Positions 47,077-54,888 of a stretch of 64,000 bases of DNA are shown one piece after another (the stretch's first letter is position 1; each line of letters begins with the position of its first letter). Both the position numbers and the translations under genes were made by a program. The notes under the pieces were generated by a model. That model saw only the letters and a program-made list of their open reading frames with translations. It did not search any database and was not told the origin of the DNA. Origin of the DNA: Rutpela maculata (taxonomy: Eukaryota > Arthropoda > Insecta > Coleoptera > Cerambycidae). Location: contig OW386290.2 in the NCBI GenBank assembly GCA_936432065.2, forward strand, positions 142,983,677 through 143,047,676. The letters are read 5' to 3'.

Positions 47077-48009
47077 TTAAACAATGCTACTTTTTTCAAT
47101 CCAACTGTTATGGGAACTGTCAAATCCAAGCCATTTAACGAAAACCTTATTTCCTTTCTTCCTTAAAACTTTCTCAACGAGATACATGTCTGAATGTTTA
47201 ACCTTCTGCAGTTCTTCAGTATAGAAGCATCCTTCTATTGGTTGTTTCTGTGCATCGGTCAGTAAGTATGTTATGGGGTTGGTATAATTAATTTTTGAAA
47301 TAGTAAATATTTCATTAGACCAATTAGGAGTATAACCTTTATCGAACACGCCTCTGTACTTGCTTATTCTCACATGATCGTTAATTTTAAATTTAGGTAA
47401 TTGCGAGTATGTAATTGTAGGATAATTGTAAACGGATTTCAAGAGTATTTTTTCATTCTTTTTATTTACATCTACAGGTTTCATGCCGATGGTACGATGC
47501 CTAGTATTATTATATTTCTTAATAATATCAGCAAGTAAATTATACCACCGAAAAGAACCATTTATACTAAATTCTTTATACATCATAGATTTTATAGTCC
47601 TATTTACGCGTTCGACTACTGAACATTTTTTAGTGCTATACGAAGAATAATGATTAATTTTATATTTTTTCATTAATTTTTGAAAATTAATATTATAAAA
47701 TTCGGTTCCATTATCAGTCTGTAAATTGACGGGGATTCGTTTATCTGCGACTAATATTTTTTCCATAGCTCGAGTAACATTTACGCCAGATTTAGATTTA
47801 ACTGGTTCAGCCCATACGTACTTTGAAAAAACATCAATTACAATGAGAATATATTTATAATTTTTATTGTAATTAGCATATGGAATCATTTCGACTAAGT
47901 CAGCCTGAAGCAATTCATTTAAACCTCTAACTACGACTTTTCGTCTCTTAAAGTTAATTCTAGCCGGCTTATGTATTTCATTAACAATATCTCTTTTTAC
48001 AGCAGACAT
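47077..48009 (-). CDS. Polinton integrase (rve) with C-terminal chromodomain
   Basis: A 310-aa retroviral-type integrase that would insert the element into host DNA and create the 6-bp duplication. The catalytic triad is D37 (QADLVEM), D99 (QTDNGTEF) and E133 (SVVERVNRT). Residues 276-310 (YLVEKVLRKK...VKWLGFDSSHNSW) form a chromodomain, which may guide insertion to chromatin. The N-terminal HHCC zinc finger of longer integrases is missing: an in-frame stop lies four codons before this ATG, so the protein starts only ~36 residues before the first Asp. It is last of the minus-strand block after the DUF8207-like gene. A weak TATA-like TAAAATAA (start 48069) and an ACAG initiator (+1 at 48038) precede it. 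The frame is intact. Confidence 0.95.
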   Translation of the reverse strand: MSAVKRDIVNEIHKPARINFKRRKVVVRGLNELLQADLVEMIPYANYNKNYKYILIVIDVFSKYVWAEPVKSKSGVNVTRAMEKILVADKRIPVNLQTDNGTEFYNINFQKLMKKYKINHYSSYSTKKCSVVERVNRTIKSMMYKEFSINGSFRWYNLLADIIKKYNNTRHRTIGMKPVDVNKKNEKILLKSVYNYPTITYSQLPKFKINDHVRISKYRGVFDKGYTPNWSNEIFTISKINYTNPITYLLTDAQKQPIEGCFYTEELQKVKHSDMYLVEKVLRKKGNKVFVKWLGFDSSHNSWIEKSSIV

Positions 48010-48035
48010 GTTTACAGTTCAACAATAATTTACGT

Positions 48036-48069
48036 ACTGTTAAATTAATCCAGCGGTTCGATTATTTTA
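48036..48069 (-). promoter_or_regulatory. Weak core promoter of the integrase gene
   Basis: Minus-strand TAAAATAA begins at 48069 and a CAGT initiator has its A at 48038, 31 bp away. Motif quality is lower than at the other Polinton genes. It overlaps the end of the upstream gene. Confidence 0.3.
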
Positions 48070-48935
48070 CTTTCTAATAGTTCCTCTAAAATTCTATTTA
48101 TTTCATTCGTATGACTTGAATTGCCTGCCTCCTGTGAAGCTATCAAAAGCCTAAGACGATCAACGAGTTCATTAGGATCGTCCCAATATACGTAATCAAT
48201 AGCATTATCGGTGACTTGCATCATTAATTCACCGCCTTTTACTTTACCAGGAGCACGTTGCCGAGGTTCGCGAGCGTAAAGCATCGGTTTAATAATATGC
48301 AGGTACTTCCAGCTCTTACTACCAGACTTTTGCTTTTCAGAATCATAATTTCTCTTATGTGCGCTAGTCCTTTTTACAATATCAATGTACTGTTTCTTAT
48401 CATCATAGTTATAGTGATGCGAACGTTTTTTAAATAGTAATTCATAAAGACCGCGAGTGCCCTGATACTCTTTATTATTTATTATTAAATTGTCACCGTC
48501 AAACTGAATGGCAGAATTTCCAATATAATATTTATCTTCTTCGGGATTATATCGTACACCATATCGAAAATCATGTGTATTTTCAGTATCATGCATCATC
48601 TCAGATATATACGTTTTAGGCAGATCGCTAAATTTCTCAAGATACTTCTCATCTGACTGGTCGCCTTCTTCAGAGTCGACAATCGACGGTGACGGTGTAA
48701 TATTAATATTTTTTTCATCCTCTGGGGGTTCAGACTTTTTCTTAATGTTTAAATTCTCGTCCGTCTCAAGCTTGATATGTTTAGCTATTGAATGTAAAGG
48801 TGCGGTGATTGGGGCAAAAGACTTTTCGATTTGCAGATCGTGCATTTTGAGTGCCTCTAATTTGCGCTTTACGGCTTTCCGAGCTTCGATAATTTTATTA
48901 GTAATGTCCATGTCGACAGGTGCGTCAGATAACAT
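48045..48935 (-). CDS. DUF8207-like Polinton protein, 296 aa
   Basis: The N-terminus (1-100) is charged and low complexity, with coiled-coil tendency (TNKIIEARKAVKRKLEALK) and an acidic linker. The middle (about 123-195) has YGVRYNPEED...YYIGNSAIQFDGDNLIINNKEYQGTRGLYELLF, which matches my memory of the DUF8207 domain, common in arthropod Maverick-linked proteins. The C-terminus (from about 248) carries YWDDPNELVDRLRLLIAS followed by a helical NEINRILEELLESKII end, another recurrent feature of these proteins. Function unknown; a virion or DNA-handling role is a guess. TATATATA (start 48981) and a TCAGTT initiator (+1 48950) give a 15-nt leader. Confidence 0.8.
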   Translation of the reverse strand: MLSDAPVDMDITNKIIEARKAVKRKLEALKMHDLQIEKSFAPITAPLHSIAKHIKLETDENLNIKKKSEPPEDEKNINITPSPSIVDSEEGDQSDEKYLEKFSDLPKTYISEMMHDTENTHDFRYGVRYNPEEDKYYIGNSAIQFDGDNLIINNKEYQGTRGLYELLFKKRSHHYNYDDKKQYIDIVKRTSAHKRNYDSEKQKSGSKSWKYLHIIKPMLYAREPRQRAPGKVKGGELMMQVTDNAIDYVYWDDPNELVDRLRLLIASQEAGNSSHTNEINRILEELLESKIIEPLD

Positions 48936-48946
48936 GTGTAATTATC

Positions 48947-48981
48947 AACTGATTGAGATAGTAAAATCACAGGTATATATA
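48947..48981 (-). promoter_or_regulatory. Core promoter of the DUF8207-like gene
   Basis: Minus-strand TATATATA begins at 48981. Initiator TCAGTT has its A at 48950, 31 bp away. It lies within the end of the ATPase gene. Confidence 0.55.
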
Positions 48982-49647
48982 CTCGTCAAACCCCTTTCTG
49001 TATCGACCATGTTTAATATCGCTATCTTTATCTATCACTAGGAATCCGTATTTATCTTTCCAGCATAACGAGCACATATGTTTGAAATCCTCAAAGCTCA
49101 TATCGGTATTAACGTGATCGGAATATACATGTCTAAGATTCATGTCATCCTGCTTGAATAATATCAGTAAATTTGCATTGTCTCTTATCAGATGTTTTGG
49201 AATGCGGGTATAGGTCTGACAGAGATAGAAGCTGTCTATCTGTTTATGCCGTCCCATGCTAAAGTAGTCACGCATCACACTTTGATTGTCGCAAGCTACG
49301 TCATCAAATATAAAAATGGAATTAATTTTAGCTTGCGCAGGCGTCATTATTACATCGCTATCCTTGAATTCATGATATCCCACGATCGAGCCGAGTACTT
49401 TTCTAAGATATTCATATTTAGGCTGGTAGAGAGATTTCGAGTAGACGTAAACATTCTTGAAACGCAAGCCGTGTGGATGAGTCAGCAGGCTTATCACGAT
49501 GTTTGTTTTCCCACAATTTGAAGGTCCGCAAATGATACACCTGATGCTGTCGGGTAACAGAGGACCATGTCTACTATCTTTTTTCACATGACTATCGAAA
49601 TCGAGATTATCGATTTTCAGACTGTTACCTGTCTTGATGAAACGCAT
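48967..49647 (-). CDS. FtsK/HerA-type genome packaging ATPase
   Basis: 226 aa from the first ATG (MRFIKTGNS); a GTG three codons upstream is not needed. Walker A is GPSNCGKT (41-48) and Walker B is SIFIFDD (110-116), the spacing of the A32-like/FtsK-HerA ATPases that pump DNA into capsids in adenovirus-like and NCLDV-like viruses and Polintons. A SMGRHKQIDSFYLCQTY segment follows Walker B, as in this family. The gene is full length for Polintons. It is transcribed divergently from the PLA2-protease gene, from a promoter whose TATA is shared. The leader is only ~10 nt. Confidence 0.95.
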   Translation of the reverse strand: MRFIKTGNSLKIDNLDFDSHVKKDSRHGPLLPDSIRCIICGPSNCGKTNIVISLLTHPHGLRFKNVYVYSKSLYQPKYEYLRKVLGSIVGYHEFKDSDVIMTPAQAKINSIFIFDDVACDNQSVMRDYFSMGRHKQIDSFYLCQTYTRIPKHLIRDNANLLILFKQDDMNLRHVYSDHVNTDMSFEDFKHMCSLCWKDKYGFLVIDKDSDIKHGRYRKGFDEYIYL

Positions 49648-49654
49648 GATTGAC

Positions 49655-49718
49655 ACTGAGGTATTTCCACCAGGAGTTTAAGTATAAATAGCTTTCGGTC
49701 ACCTGTAACACCTCAGTC
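49655..49718. promoter_or_regulatory. Bidirectional promoter built on one TATA
   Basis: TATAAATA (49683-49690) reads TATTTATA on the other strand. Initiators lie on both sides: TCAGTC on plus (+1 A 49715) and TCAGTG on minus (+1 A 49657), 28.5 and 29.5 bp from the TATA centre. Both initiators sit within a shared CCTCAGT context. The left serves the ATPase and the right the PLA2 gene. Confidence 0.6.
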
Positions 49719-49743
49719 TACTATTACATGTGATAGAGGTAAC

Positions 49744-50487
49744 ATGGCTGTAAACGCTCTCATAAATAAATTACCTTTCGAAGCCCATATCCCTGGCTAT
49801 CGTTTCTGCGGCCCGGGTACTAAATTAGAAAAAAGACTGGCGCGAGGAGATCGCGGAATTAATGGTCTAGATGAGGCGTGTCGTGACCACGACATACAAT
49901 ATTCTAAAGTCAATGATGTGAAAGGACGGCATATTGCCGATAAAGAATTGGCAAAACGTGCTCTGAAGCGTGTATTTGCTAGGGATTCGTCCATCGGAGA
50001 AAGAGCGGCAGCAGCCGGTGTAGCAGGCATCATGAGTGCTAAAGTTAAATTAGGCTTGGGATGTAAAAAAAGAAAATGTGGCGGTACGATGACGTTTAAA
50101 AAAATATCCAATAAAATTCGTAAACTAGTACGTGGAGCTCCCTCTGTCGGAGATGCTATTAAAAAGGCCTCTCGTGCAGTACAGCGTATTAAAAAAGATA
50201 AAAAAATATCACCGATGGCTGCTCGCGTTATTCCTATACCGAAGACGGGTGGCGTTCTACCACTAATACCAATATTTGCTGGACTTAGTGCTCTGGGAGC
50301 GCTAGCCGGTGGATCTGCAGGTATAGCGAAAGCTGTAAGAGATTCTCAGGCGGCATCCTCCCAGCTTAAAGAATCTAAACGTCACAATCAGGCTATGGAG
50401 AGTATCGCCCTCGGTAAGGGACTCTATCTTCGTCCCTATCGAACGGGACTTGGACTATACATGAATAAAAACACCAACAGCAAGTGA
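49744..50487 (+). CDS. PLA2-domain Polinton protein, 247 aa (stop UGA CUAG)
   Basis: Residues 19-53 hold the phospholipase A2 core: CGPGT (22-26) is the calcium loop and ACRDHD (45-50) has the catalytic His49-Asp50. This arrangement matches the parvovirus VP1-type 'Phospholipase A2-like' family, which helps capsids escape endosomes. The middle is basic (KKRKCGG, 108-114; a Lys/Arg-rich run to ~155). Residues 169-198 (GGVLPLIPIFAGLSALGALA...) are hydrophobic and glycine-rich, as in minor capsid proteins that disrupt membranes. Role inferred: a virion-associated entry protein. The stop is TGA followed by CTAG, and the protease continues in the same frame, so a fraction may be read through to a ~369-aa fusion. 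Confidence 0.9.
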   Translation: MAVNALINKLPFEAHIPGYRFCGPGTKLEKRLARGDRGINGLDEACRDHDIQYSKVNDVKGRHIADKELAKRALKRVFARDSSIGERAAAAGVAGIMSAKVKLGLGCKKRKCGGTMTFKKISNKIRKLVRGAPSVGDAIKKASRAVQRIKKDKKISPMAARVIPIPKTGGVLPLIPIFAGLSALGALAGGSAGIAKAVRDSQAASSQLKESKRHNQAMESIALGKGLYLRPYRTGLGLYMNKNTNSK

Positions 50488-50491
50488 CTAG
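50485..50491 (+). promoter_or_regulatory. Candidate stop-codon readthrough site (UGA CUAG)
   Basis: TGA at 50485-50487 is followed by CTAG. UGA CUA(G) is the best-known leaky context in alphaviruses, plant viruses and some animal genes. Both flanking frames are open and in phase, and downstream conserved-looking protease residues begin within a few codons. Confidence 0.55.
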
Positions 50492-50853
50492 TAAAATTAC
50501 CAAATCGAGCGCTCACCGACGTGGATCTGAAAAAATATGTTAAGATGTTAAATATACCTAATTTTCGAGGAATATTTATGCGAGACCGACTACCTAAACG
50601 CGTACATAAAATTGAGACGGGCATTGTGAACTTGGATAGTGATAGCGGTAATGGTACTCATTGGACTGCATACTTTAAGAACGGTTCGAAAGCCGTTTAT
50701 TATGATAGTTTTGGTAATTTACAGCCTCCTCTCGAATTAATAAAATATTTAAATTGTTCTATTGAATACAATCACAAGCAGTATCAGTCTTATGACACAA
50801 TAAATTGTGGACATCTGTGTTTACAATTTCTATATAATGCGTCATGCTTTTAA
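50488..50853 (+). CDS. Adenain-like cysteine protease (likely via readthrough)
   Basis: From the codon after the TGA the frame reads LVKLPNRALTDVDLKKYVKML, consistent with the N-terminus of Polinton proteases; the first ATG (50545) falls inside this region. Catalytic residues, counted from the GTG at 50521: H47 (GTHWTAYF), D62 (YYDSFGN) and C96 (INCGHLC), with Q89 as probable oxyanion residue. This C5/Ulp1-type protease would cleave capsid precursors during maturation. It is in phase with the PLA2 gene, separated only by UGA. Alternatives are initiation at the GTG or at CTG, or an unseen splice. The frame is intact and of family length. Confidence 0.88.
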   Translation, partial: LVKLPNRALTDVDLKKYVKMLNIPNFRGIFMRDRLPKRVHKIETGIVNLDSDSGNGTHWTAYFKNGSKAVYYDSFGNLQPPLELIKYLNCSIEYNHKQYQSYDTINCGHLCLQFLYNASCF

Positions 50854-50866
50854 GTCACGTTCATTC
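50831..50866 (+). promoter_or_regulatory. Core promoter of the minor capsid gene
   Basis: TATATAAT (50831-50838) and initiator TCATTC (A at 50863) are 32 bp apart. The promoter lies inside the end of the protease coding region and gives a 29-nt leader. Confidence 0.5.
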
Positions 50867-50891
50867 TCAGAGCTAACCTTGAAGCCGCAAC

Positions 50892-51593
50892 ATGTCTTGT
50901 ACGTTTACATTATCCGGCAAATCATCTAATTTAACCGCGCACTTTTCCCCACCCATAGACCTTGAAGACGGCGCTGAATATTCGCTTGCTTTAATAAATT
51001 TCGAGGCGTATAACTCCATACCGAACATAGACGCTACAAATAATCATATATATTATGATACAGACGATAAGTTTATAAAAATTCCGGAGGGCTCGTATGA
51101 AATAGAAGATATAAATAATTACGTAAGAAAGCATTTTATTCTGAATCATGGTAACGATAGTCATATTTCTATAGTATCCAATAAAAATACGTTAAAAGTG
51201 GAAATAAAATCCAATAAGATGATAAATTTTGAAAAGGCCGGCGGTATTGGCAGTTTGTTAGGATTTACATCTCGTCGTCTAAAACCGCTCGAGAAACATA
51301 TATCCGATTTCCCGGCAAAAATTCAAAAAGTAAACGCTATATGCGTGGAGTGTAATCTCATCACGGGCAGTTACATGAATGATAGATCTGTACACATTAT
51401 TCATGAATTTTTTCCTAGCGTGCCTCCCGGCTATAAAATAATAGAGTGTCCCGCTAATGCAATTTACCTGCCGATTAATAAGAGGCATATAGATAGCATA
51501 TCAATTAAGATAGTCGATCAAGACGGTGATCTTGTTAATTTCCGTGGCGAGGTCATCACGGTAAGACTGCACTTGAAGAAGAATGGGTCTTAG
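50892..51593 (+). CDS. Minor capsid (penton-type) protein, 233 aa
   Basis: Full-length ORF starting MSCTFTLSGKSSNLTAHF. Pattern of beta-strands with LEDGAEYSLALINFEAYNSIPNI near the start, GGIGSLLGF in the middle (~117-125), and a conserved end INKRHIDSISIKIVDQDGDLVNFRGEVITVRLHLKK. This matches the single jelly-roll minor capsid protein of arthropod Polintons, which forms pentameric vertices. The C-terminal DQDG..VNFRGE.ITVRLHL is the most diagnostic stretch. It precedes the major capsid gene, as is usual. Own TATA and initiator. Confidence 0.9.
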   Translation: MSCTFTLSGKSSNLTAHFSPPIDLEDGAEYSLALINFEAYNSIPNIDATNNHIYYDTDDKFIKIPEGSYEIEDINNYVRKHFILNHGNDSHISIVSNKNTLKVEIKSNKMINFEKAGGIGSLLGFTSRRLKPLEKHISDFPAKIQKVNAICVECNLITGSYMNDRSVHIIHEFFPSVPPGYKIIECPANAIYLPINKRHIDSISIKIVDQDGDLVNFRGEVITVRLHLKKNGS

Positions 51594-51605
51594 TTTCCGA
51601 AATAG

Positions 51606-51640
51606 TTTAAAAGGAACACCTGCTCGCGCTCGAAACAGTT
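51606..51640 (+). promoter_or_regulatory. Core promoter of the major capsid gene
   Basis: TTTAAAAG (51606-51613) and an ACAGTTC initiator (+1 A at 51637), 31 bp apart; 77-nt leader. Confidence 0.45.
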
Positions 51641-51713
51641 CACCTGTAACCTTCAAGGTGTTAACATCTAAAAATAGACGTTTTCTTTACTCTCTCGGTT
51701 ACAAAGTGCTAAT

Positions 51714-52925
51714 ATGAATCCGAATATTTTAAACGTGTTTGAGAAGCCTACGTTTGAAACCGCGATAACTAATTTTGAAAATCATAGTCATGGACCATAT
51801 TCAATCAGAAATTTAAATAATAACGACGAAATTCGTATACCCATTCAGCAGCAGGATGTGTATACTGCGCCGTATGCTAGTTCGCTGTATATGCGGGGCC
51901 GGTTACTTAAAGAGGATGGTACGGTTTCGAACACAGCGGTCTTTGATAAAATGGGGTTATTGTATCTGTTTGACGAGATACGATACGAAGTGAGCGGTAA
52001 AATTGTGGACAGCAGTAGAAATCCAGGCCTCGCGACTGTTATGAAGGGATATGCATCATTCACTCCGAATGACGCGAATCACTTAGAAAATGCTGGGTGG
52101 ACTGATGTGGATGATAATTTTGCAGACGAGAACGGTTACTTTGACGCATGTATACCTTTAAAAATATGTCTGGGGTTCGCAGAGACCTTTGAAAGAATTA
52201 TTTTAAATGTCCGTCAAGAGCTGGTACTCGTTCGCAGTAGTATTGATACAAACGCAATCATAAATCTTGTAGCCGATGAAAATATTAAAGTAGAATTGGA
52301 AATCGTTCAATGGCGTGTACCACACGTGACTGTATCTGACGTTGAGCGATTAAAATTAATGAAATATCTAGAGAGGAATATCGATTTGCCTGTACCGTTT
52401 AGAAGCTGGGAATTACATGAATACCCCATGCTGATGGAATCGCAGACGCATACTTGGAATATTAAAACTTCGTCTCAGTTAGAGACACCGCGATATATTA
52501 TTTTCGGCCTTCAAACGGGTCGTAAAAATGCAGTCGCTAAACGTATGAGTGAATTTGATCACTGCGAGTTGACTAATTTTAAACTTTTTTTAAATTCGGA
52601 ATCATATCCCTATGATAACTTGAACATTAATTTTCAGAAGAATTTCTGTGCTACTCTGTATGAAATGTTCTGTCAATTTCAGAAATCTTATTATGAAAAA
52701 GAAAATGAACCTCTGCTTACTAAATATAAATTTAAAACTAAAGCTCCTCTGGTAGTTATCGACTGTTCGTGTCAGAATGAGGTTGTAAAGTCGAGTGCAG
52801 TGGACATTAGGCTGGAATTTAGCACTAATAAAAATATTCCGAAAGACACTGCTGCATATTGTCTTATAATTCATGATAGATTGATTTATTACAATCCTTT
52901 AACCAGTATAGTTCGTCCATACTAA
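51714..52925 (+). CDS. Major capsid protein (double jelly-roll), 403 aa
   Basis: Intact ORF with MNPNILNVFEKPTFETAITNFE at the start, DEIRIPIQQQDVYTAPYASSLYMRGRL (first jelly-roll strands), FDEIRYEVSGKIVDSSRNPG, IPLKICLGFAE and, in the second half, ELHEYPMLMESQTHTW and a VDIRLEFSTNKNIPKDTAAYCLIIHDRLIYYNP ending. This is the double jelly-roll major capsid protein of arthropod Polintons, a homologue of adenovirus hexon-type and virophage capsids. Length is normal for insect Polintons. It implies the element may form virions. Stop is followed after 1 bp by the ATG of the next gene. Confidence 0.92.
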   Translation: MNPNILNVFEKPTFETAITNFENHSHGPYSIRNLNNNDEIRIPIQQQDVYTAPYASSLYMRGRLLKEDGTVSNTAVFDKMGLLYLFDEIRYEVSGKIVDSSRNPGLATVMKGYASFTPNDANHLENAGWTDVDDNFADENGYFDACIPLKICLGFAETFERIILNVRQELVLVRSSIDTNAIINLVADENIKVELEIVQWRVPHVTVSDVERLKLMKYLERNIDLPVPFRSWELHEYPMLMESQTHTWNIKTSSQLETPRYIIFGLQTGRKNAVAKRMSEFDHCELTNFKLFLNSESYPYDNLNINFQKNFCATLYEMFCQFQKSYYEKENEPLLTKYKFKTKAPLVVIDCSCQNEVVKSSAVDIRLEFSTNKNIPKDTAAYCLIIHDRLIYYNPLTSIVRPY

Positions 52926-52926
52926 T

Positions 52927-53427
52927 ATGTATATAATAGACGTGCAGGGCTTCCAGCATAAAAAGGAGTTAGCTTTTACATGTAAAGAAATTTCAATTTT
53001 TAATATTACCGATGTCTCGTGTGTACATCGGATAATTAAACCGACTGTTAGTTACGGGCTTCTTACACACAATATTCAGAAGCAAATTAATTGGATAACT
53101 GATCATGTGCACGGTCTCCGATGGTCCACGCCTTATGATAATCTCCGGTACGGCGACCTGCAGGACTTCATCGACAGCCACGTACTTGGAAGAGAAGCAA
53201 AAGTTTATGTCAAGGGACTGGAAAAGAAGCGATGGCTTCAGCATTATCTGTCTAATAATAATAATATTATAGACTTATATAATTGTAATAATATGAATAG
53301 TTTAATGTTAAATAATTTAGAATATCATTGTCATAAACATATTAATAATCATTTACGCTGCTCTAGGCAGAATGTCTACTCGATATATCAGTGGTATATT
53401 GTAAATAAAGATAAGGATTTTGAATAA
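52927..53427 (+). CDS. Conserved-looking Polinton protein, 166 aa, unknown
   Basis: Starts MYIIDVQGFQHKKELAFTCKEISI, a pattern (D-QGF-----KELA) I have seen in Maverick-linked arthropod proteins, and ends with a cysteine/histidine cluster (YHCHKHINNHLRCSRQNVYSIYQWYI). KVYVKGLEKKRWLQ lies mid-protein. An Asp-containing N-terminus plus KGxxK might suggest a nuclease-like fold, but this is not supported by a clear motif. The gene is coupled to the major capsid gene (TAA-T-ATG). Its stop codon overlaps AATAAA (53423-53428). Confidence 0.7.
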   Translation: MYIIDVQGFQHKKELAFTCKEISIFNITDVSCVHRIIKPTVSYGLLTHNIQKQINWITDHVHGLRWSTPYDNLRYGDLQDFIDSHVLGREAKVYVKGLEKKRWLQHYLSNNNNIIDLYNCNNMNSLMLNNLEYHCHKHINNHLRCSRQNVYSIYQWYIVNKDKDFE

Positions 53428-53428
53428 A
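53423..53428 (+). terminator. Poly(A) signal overlapping the stop of the 166-aa gene
   Basis: AATAAA contains the TAA stop (53425-53427). Confidence 0.5.
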
Positions 53429-53575
53429 CAAATTTATGCTAACCATACTGGCTTTTATTTCTGTATACATGTGTGCGTGTATGAATGACGAGTGGGGTGG
53501 GGGGCAGAGAGGGAGAAGTGGGGGGAGAGCTCTTGCCTCGAGTCAGAGCGCGGTGATCAGTTAGACGTTGCAAAG

Positions 53576-53894
53576 ATGCACAATCAAACGGGGCTTAGAG
53601 AGCTGATAGCGGGCAATATATGCCAATGTTCGATGTGCCAAGTCCCACCGGAGGGCTGGAGGTACCTGGGGCTGCCTCAGCCCCAGGACCCCGTAACGCC
53701 ACCACCACCACCACCACAGGAGATGCCCCGGCTGATGCTCTTAGCCGACATCATGAAAGGTATTTAAAATATTTTTTCTGTTTCGTATAACTCAATACTT
53801 ATAGATATTTTTTTAAATTGTTACAGACTCCATTGAACTCAGAATTTCTTCGGAGATTTGGAGAGGTCGATCTGCCAGCCGGCGAGACCAATAA
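53576..53894 (+). CDS. Spliced small Cys/Pro-containing gene, 83 aa, unknown
   Basis: Exon 1 is 53576-53759 and exon 2 is 53827-53894, with a 67-nt intron (53760-53826) starting GTATTT and ending TTTTTTTAAATTGTTACAG. Exon 1 encodes MHNQTGLRELIAGNICQCSMCQVPPEGWRYLGL, with CxCxxC, then a PPPPPP tract from a (CCA)n run. Splicing changes the end from the unspliced ...MKGI stop to a longer SIELRISSEIWRG basic tail ending ...RRDQ. An alternative in-frame ATG at 53492 would add 28 residues; the lower start is preferred because TCAGTT at 53557 could be the initiator. I do not recognise the family. AATAAA overlaps the stop (53890-53895). Confidence 0.5.
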
Positions 53895-54071
53895 ATTTCT
53901 TTTTTTAATTAACATACGATCTGCCCTCCCGCCGGATAGCCAGACCAGTGTTTTTATTATTTTATTAATTCTACACAATTTTAATTGTATTTTTTTATAT
54001 TAATAAAAAATGTTATTAATAATCTTTTTTTATTTCAATGAGTTGATAGCATCTCATACTTATTAAGTGTC

Positions 54072-54768
54072 TGAACAGCTCGAACAGCTCCAACAGCTCC
54101 AACAGGTGTAACAGGTACCGTACCTGTTACACCTGTTGGAGCTGTTGGAGCTGTTCGAGCTGTTGGAACTGACCATATATAATACACGTATATGTATATG
54201 TATATGGGCTGCTTGAACAGCTCCAACAGCTCCAACAGCTCCAACAGCTCCAACAGGTGTAACAGGTACGGTACCTGTTACACCTGTTCGAGCTGTTGGA
54301 GCTGTTGGAGCTGTTCGAGCTGTTAAAACTGACCCTATATAATACATGTATATGTATATGTATATGGGCTGCTTGAACAGCTCCAACAGCTCCAACAGGT
54401 GTAACAGGTACCGTACCTGTTACACCTGTTCGAGCTGTTGGAGCTGTTGGAGCTGTTGGAGCTGTTGAAACTGACCCTATATAATACATGTATATGTATA
54501 TGTATATGGGCTGCTTGAACAGCTCCAACAGCTCCAACAGCTCCAACAGGTGTAACAGGTACCGTACCTGTTACACCTGTTGGAGCTGTTGGAGCTGTTC
54601 GAGCTGTTCAAACAGCCCATATATAATACACGTATATGTATATGTATATGGCCTGCTTGAACAGCTCCAACAGCTCCAACAGCTCGAACAGCTCCAACAG
54701 GTGTAACAGGTACGGTACCTGTTACACCTGTTGGAGCTGTTCGAGCTGTTGGAGCTGTTCAAGCTGTC
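54072..54768. repeat. Array of five giant hairpins
   Basis: Five palindromes centred near 54119, 54270, 54412, 54563 and 54714 (spacing 151, 142, 151, 151). Each is (AACAGCTCC)n AACAGGTGTAACAGGTACC / GGTACCTGTTACACCTGTT (GGAGCTGTT)n, n = 2-4, with occasional AACAGCTCG units. The 142 spacing is one 9-bp unit shorter. Units are separated by spacers such as CCCTATATAATACATGTATATG. The array lies between the converging plus block and minus block of the Polinton. The ELL/NSS-type reading frames on it are by-products of the 9-bp repeat. Confidence 0.95.
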
Positions 54769-54888
54769 TCACCTGCCTCTCTCATGATCATCATGTCAGA
54801 ATAGGTATTAGGAAATAAAAACACACATTTTATAAATAATTTAATTTATTAAATGTAAAATATTTATATTACAATACTTTAATACTAA

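Noticed and set aside
49797..50111. 104-codon minus-strand frame opposite the PLA2 gene
   Set aside because: Shadow of a well supported gene; no motif of its own.
54072..54768. CRISPR-like array
   Set aside because: Units are palindromes of short tandem repeats with almost identical spacers, in an animal genome; there are no unique spacers.
54035..54818. Long open frames reading ELLELLEL or NSSNSSN on both strands
   Set aside because: They are by-products of the 9-bp unit repeated in phase in the hairpin array; frames are open on both strands and interrupted by palindrome turns.
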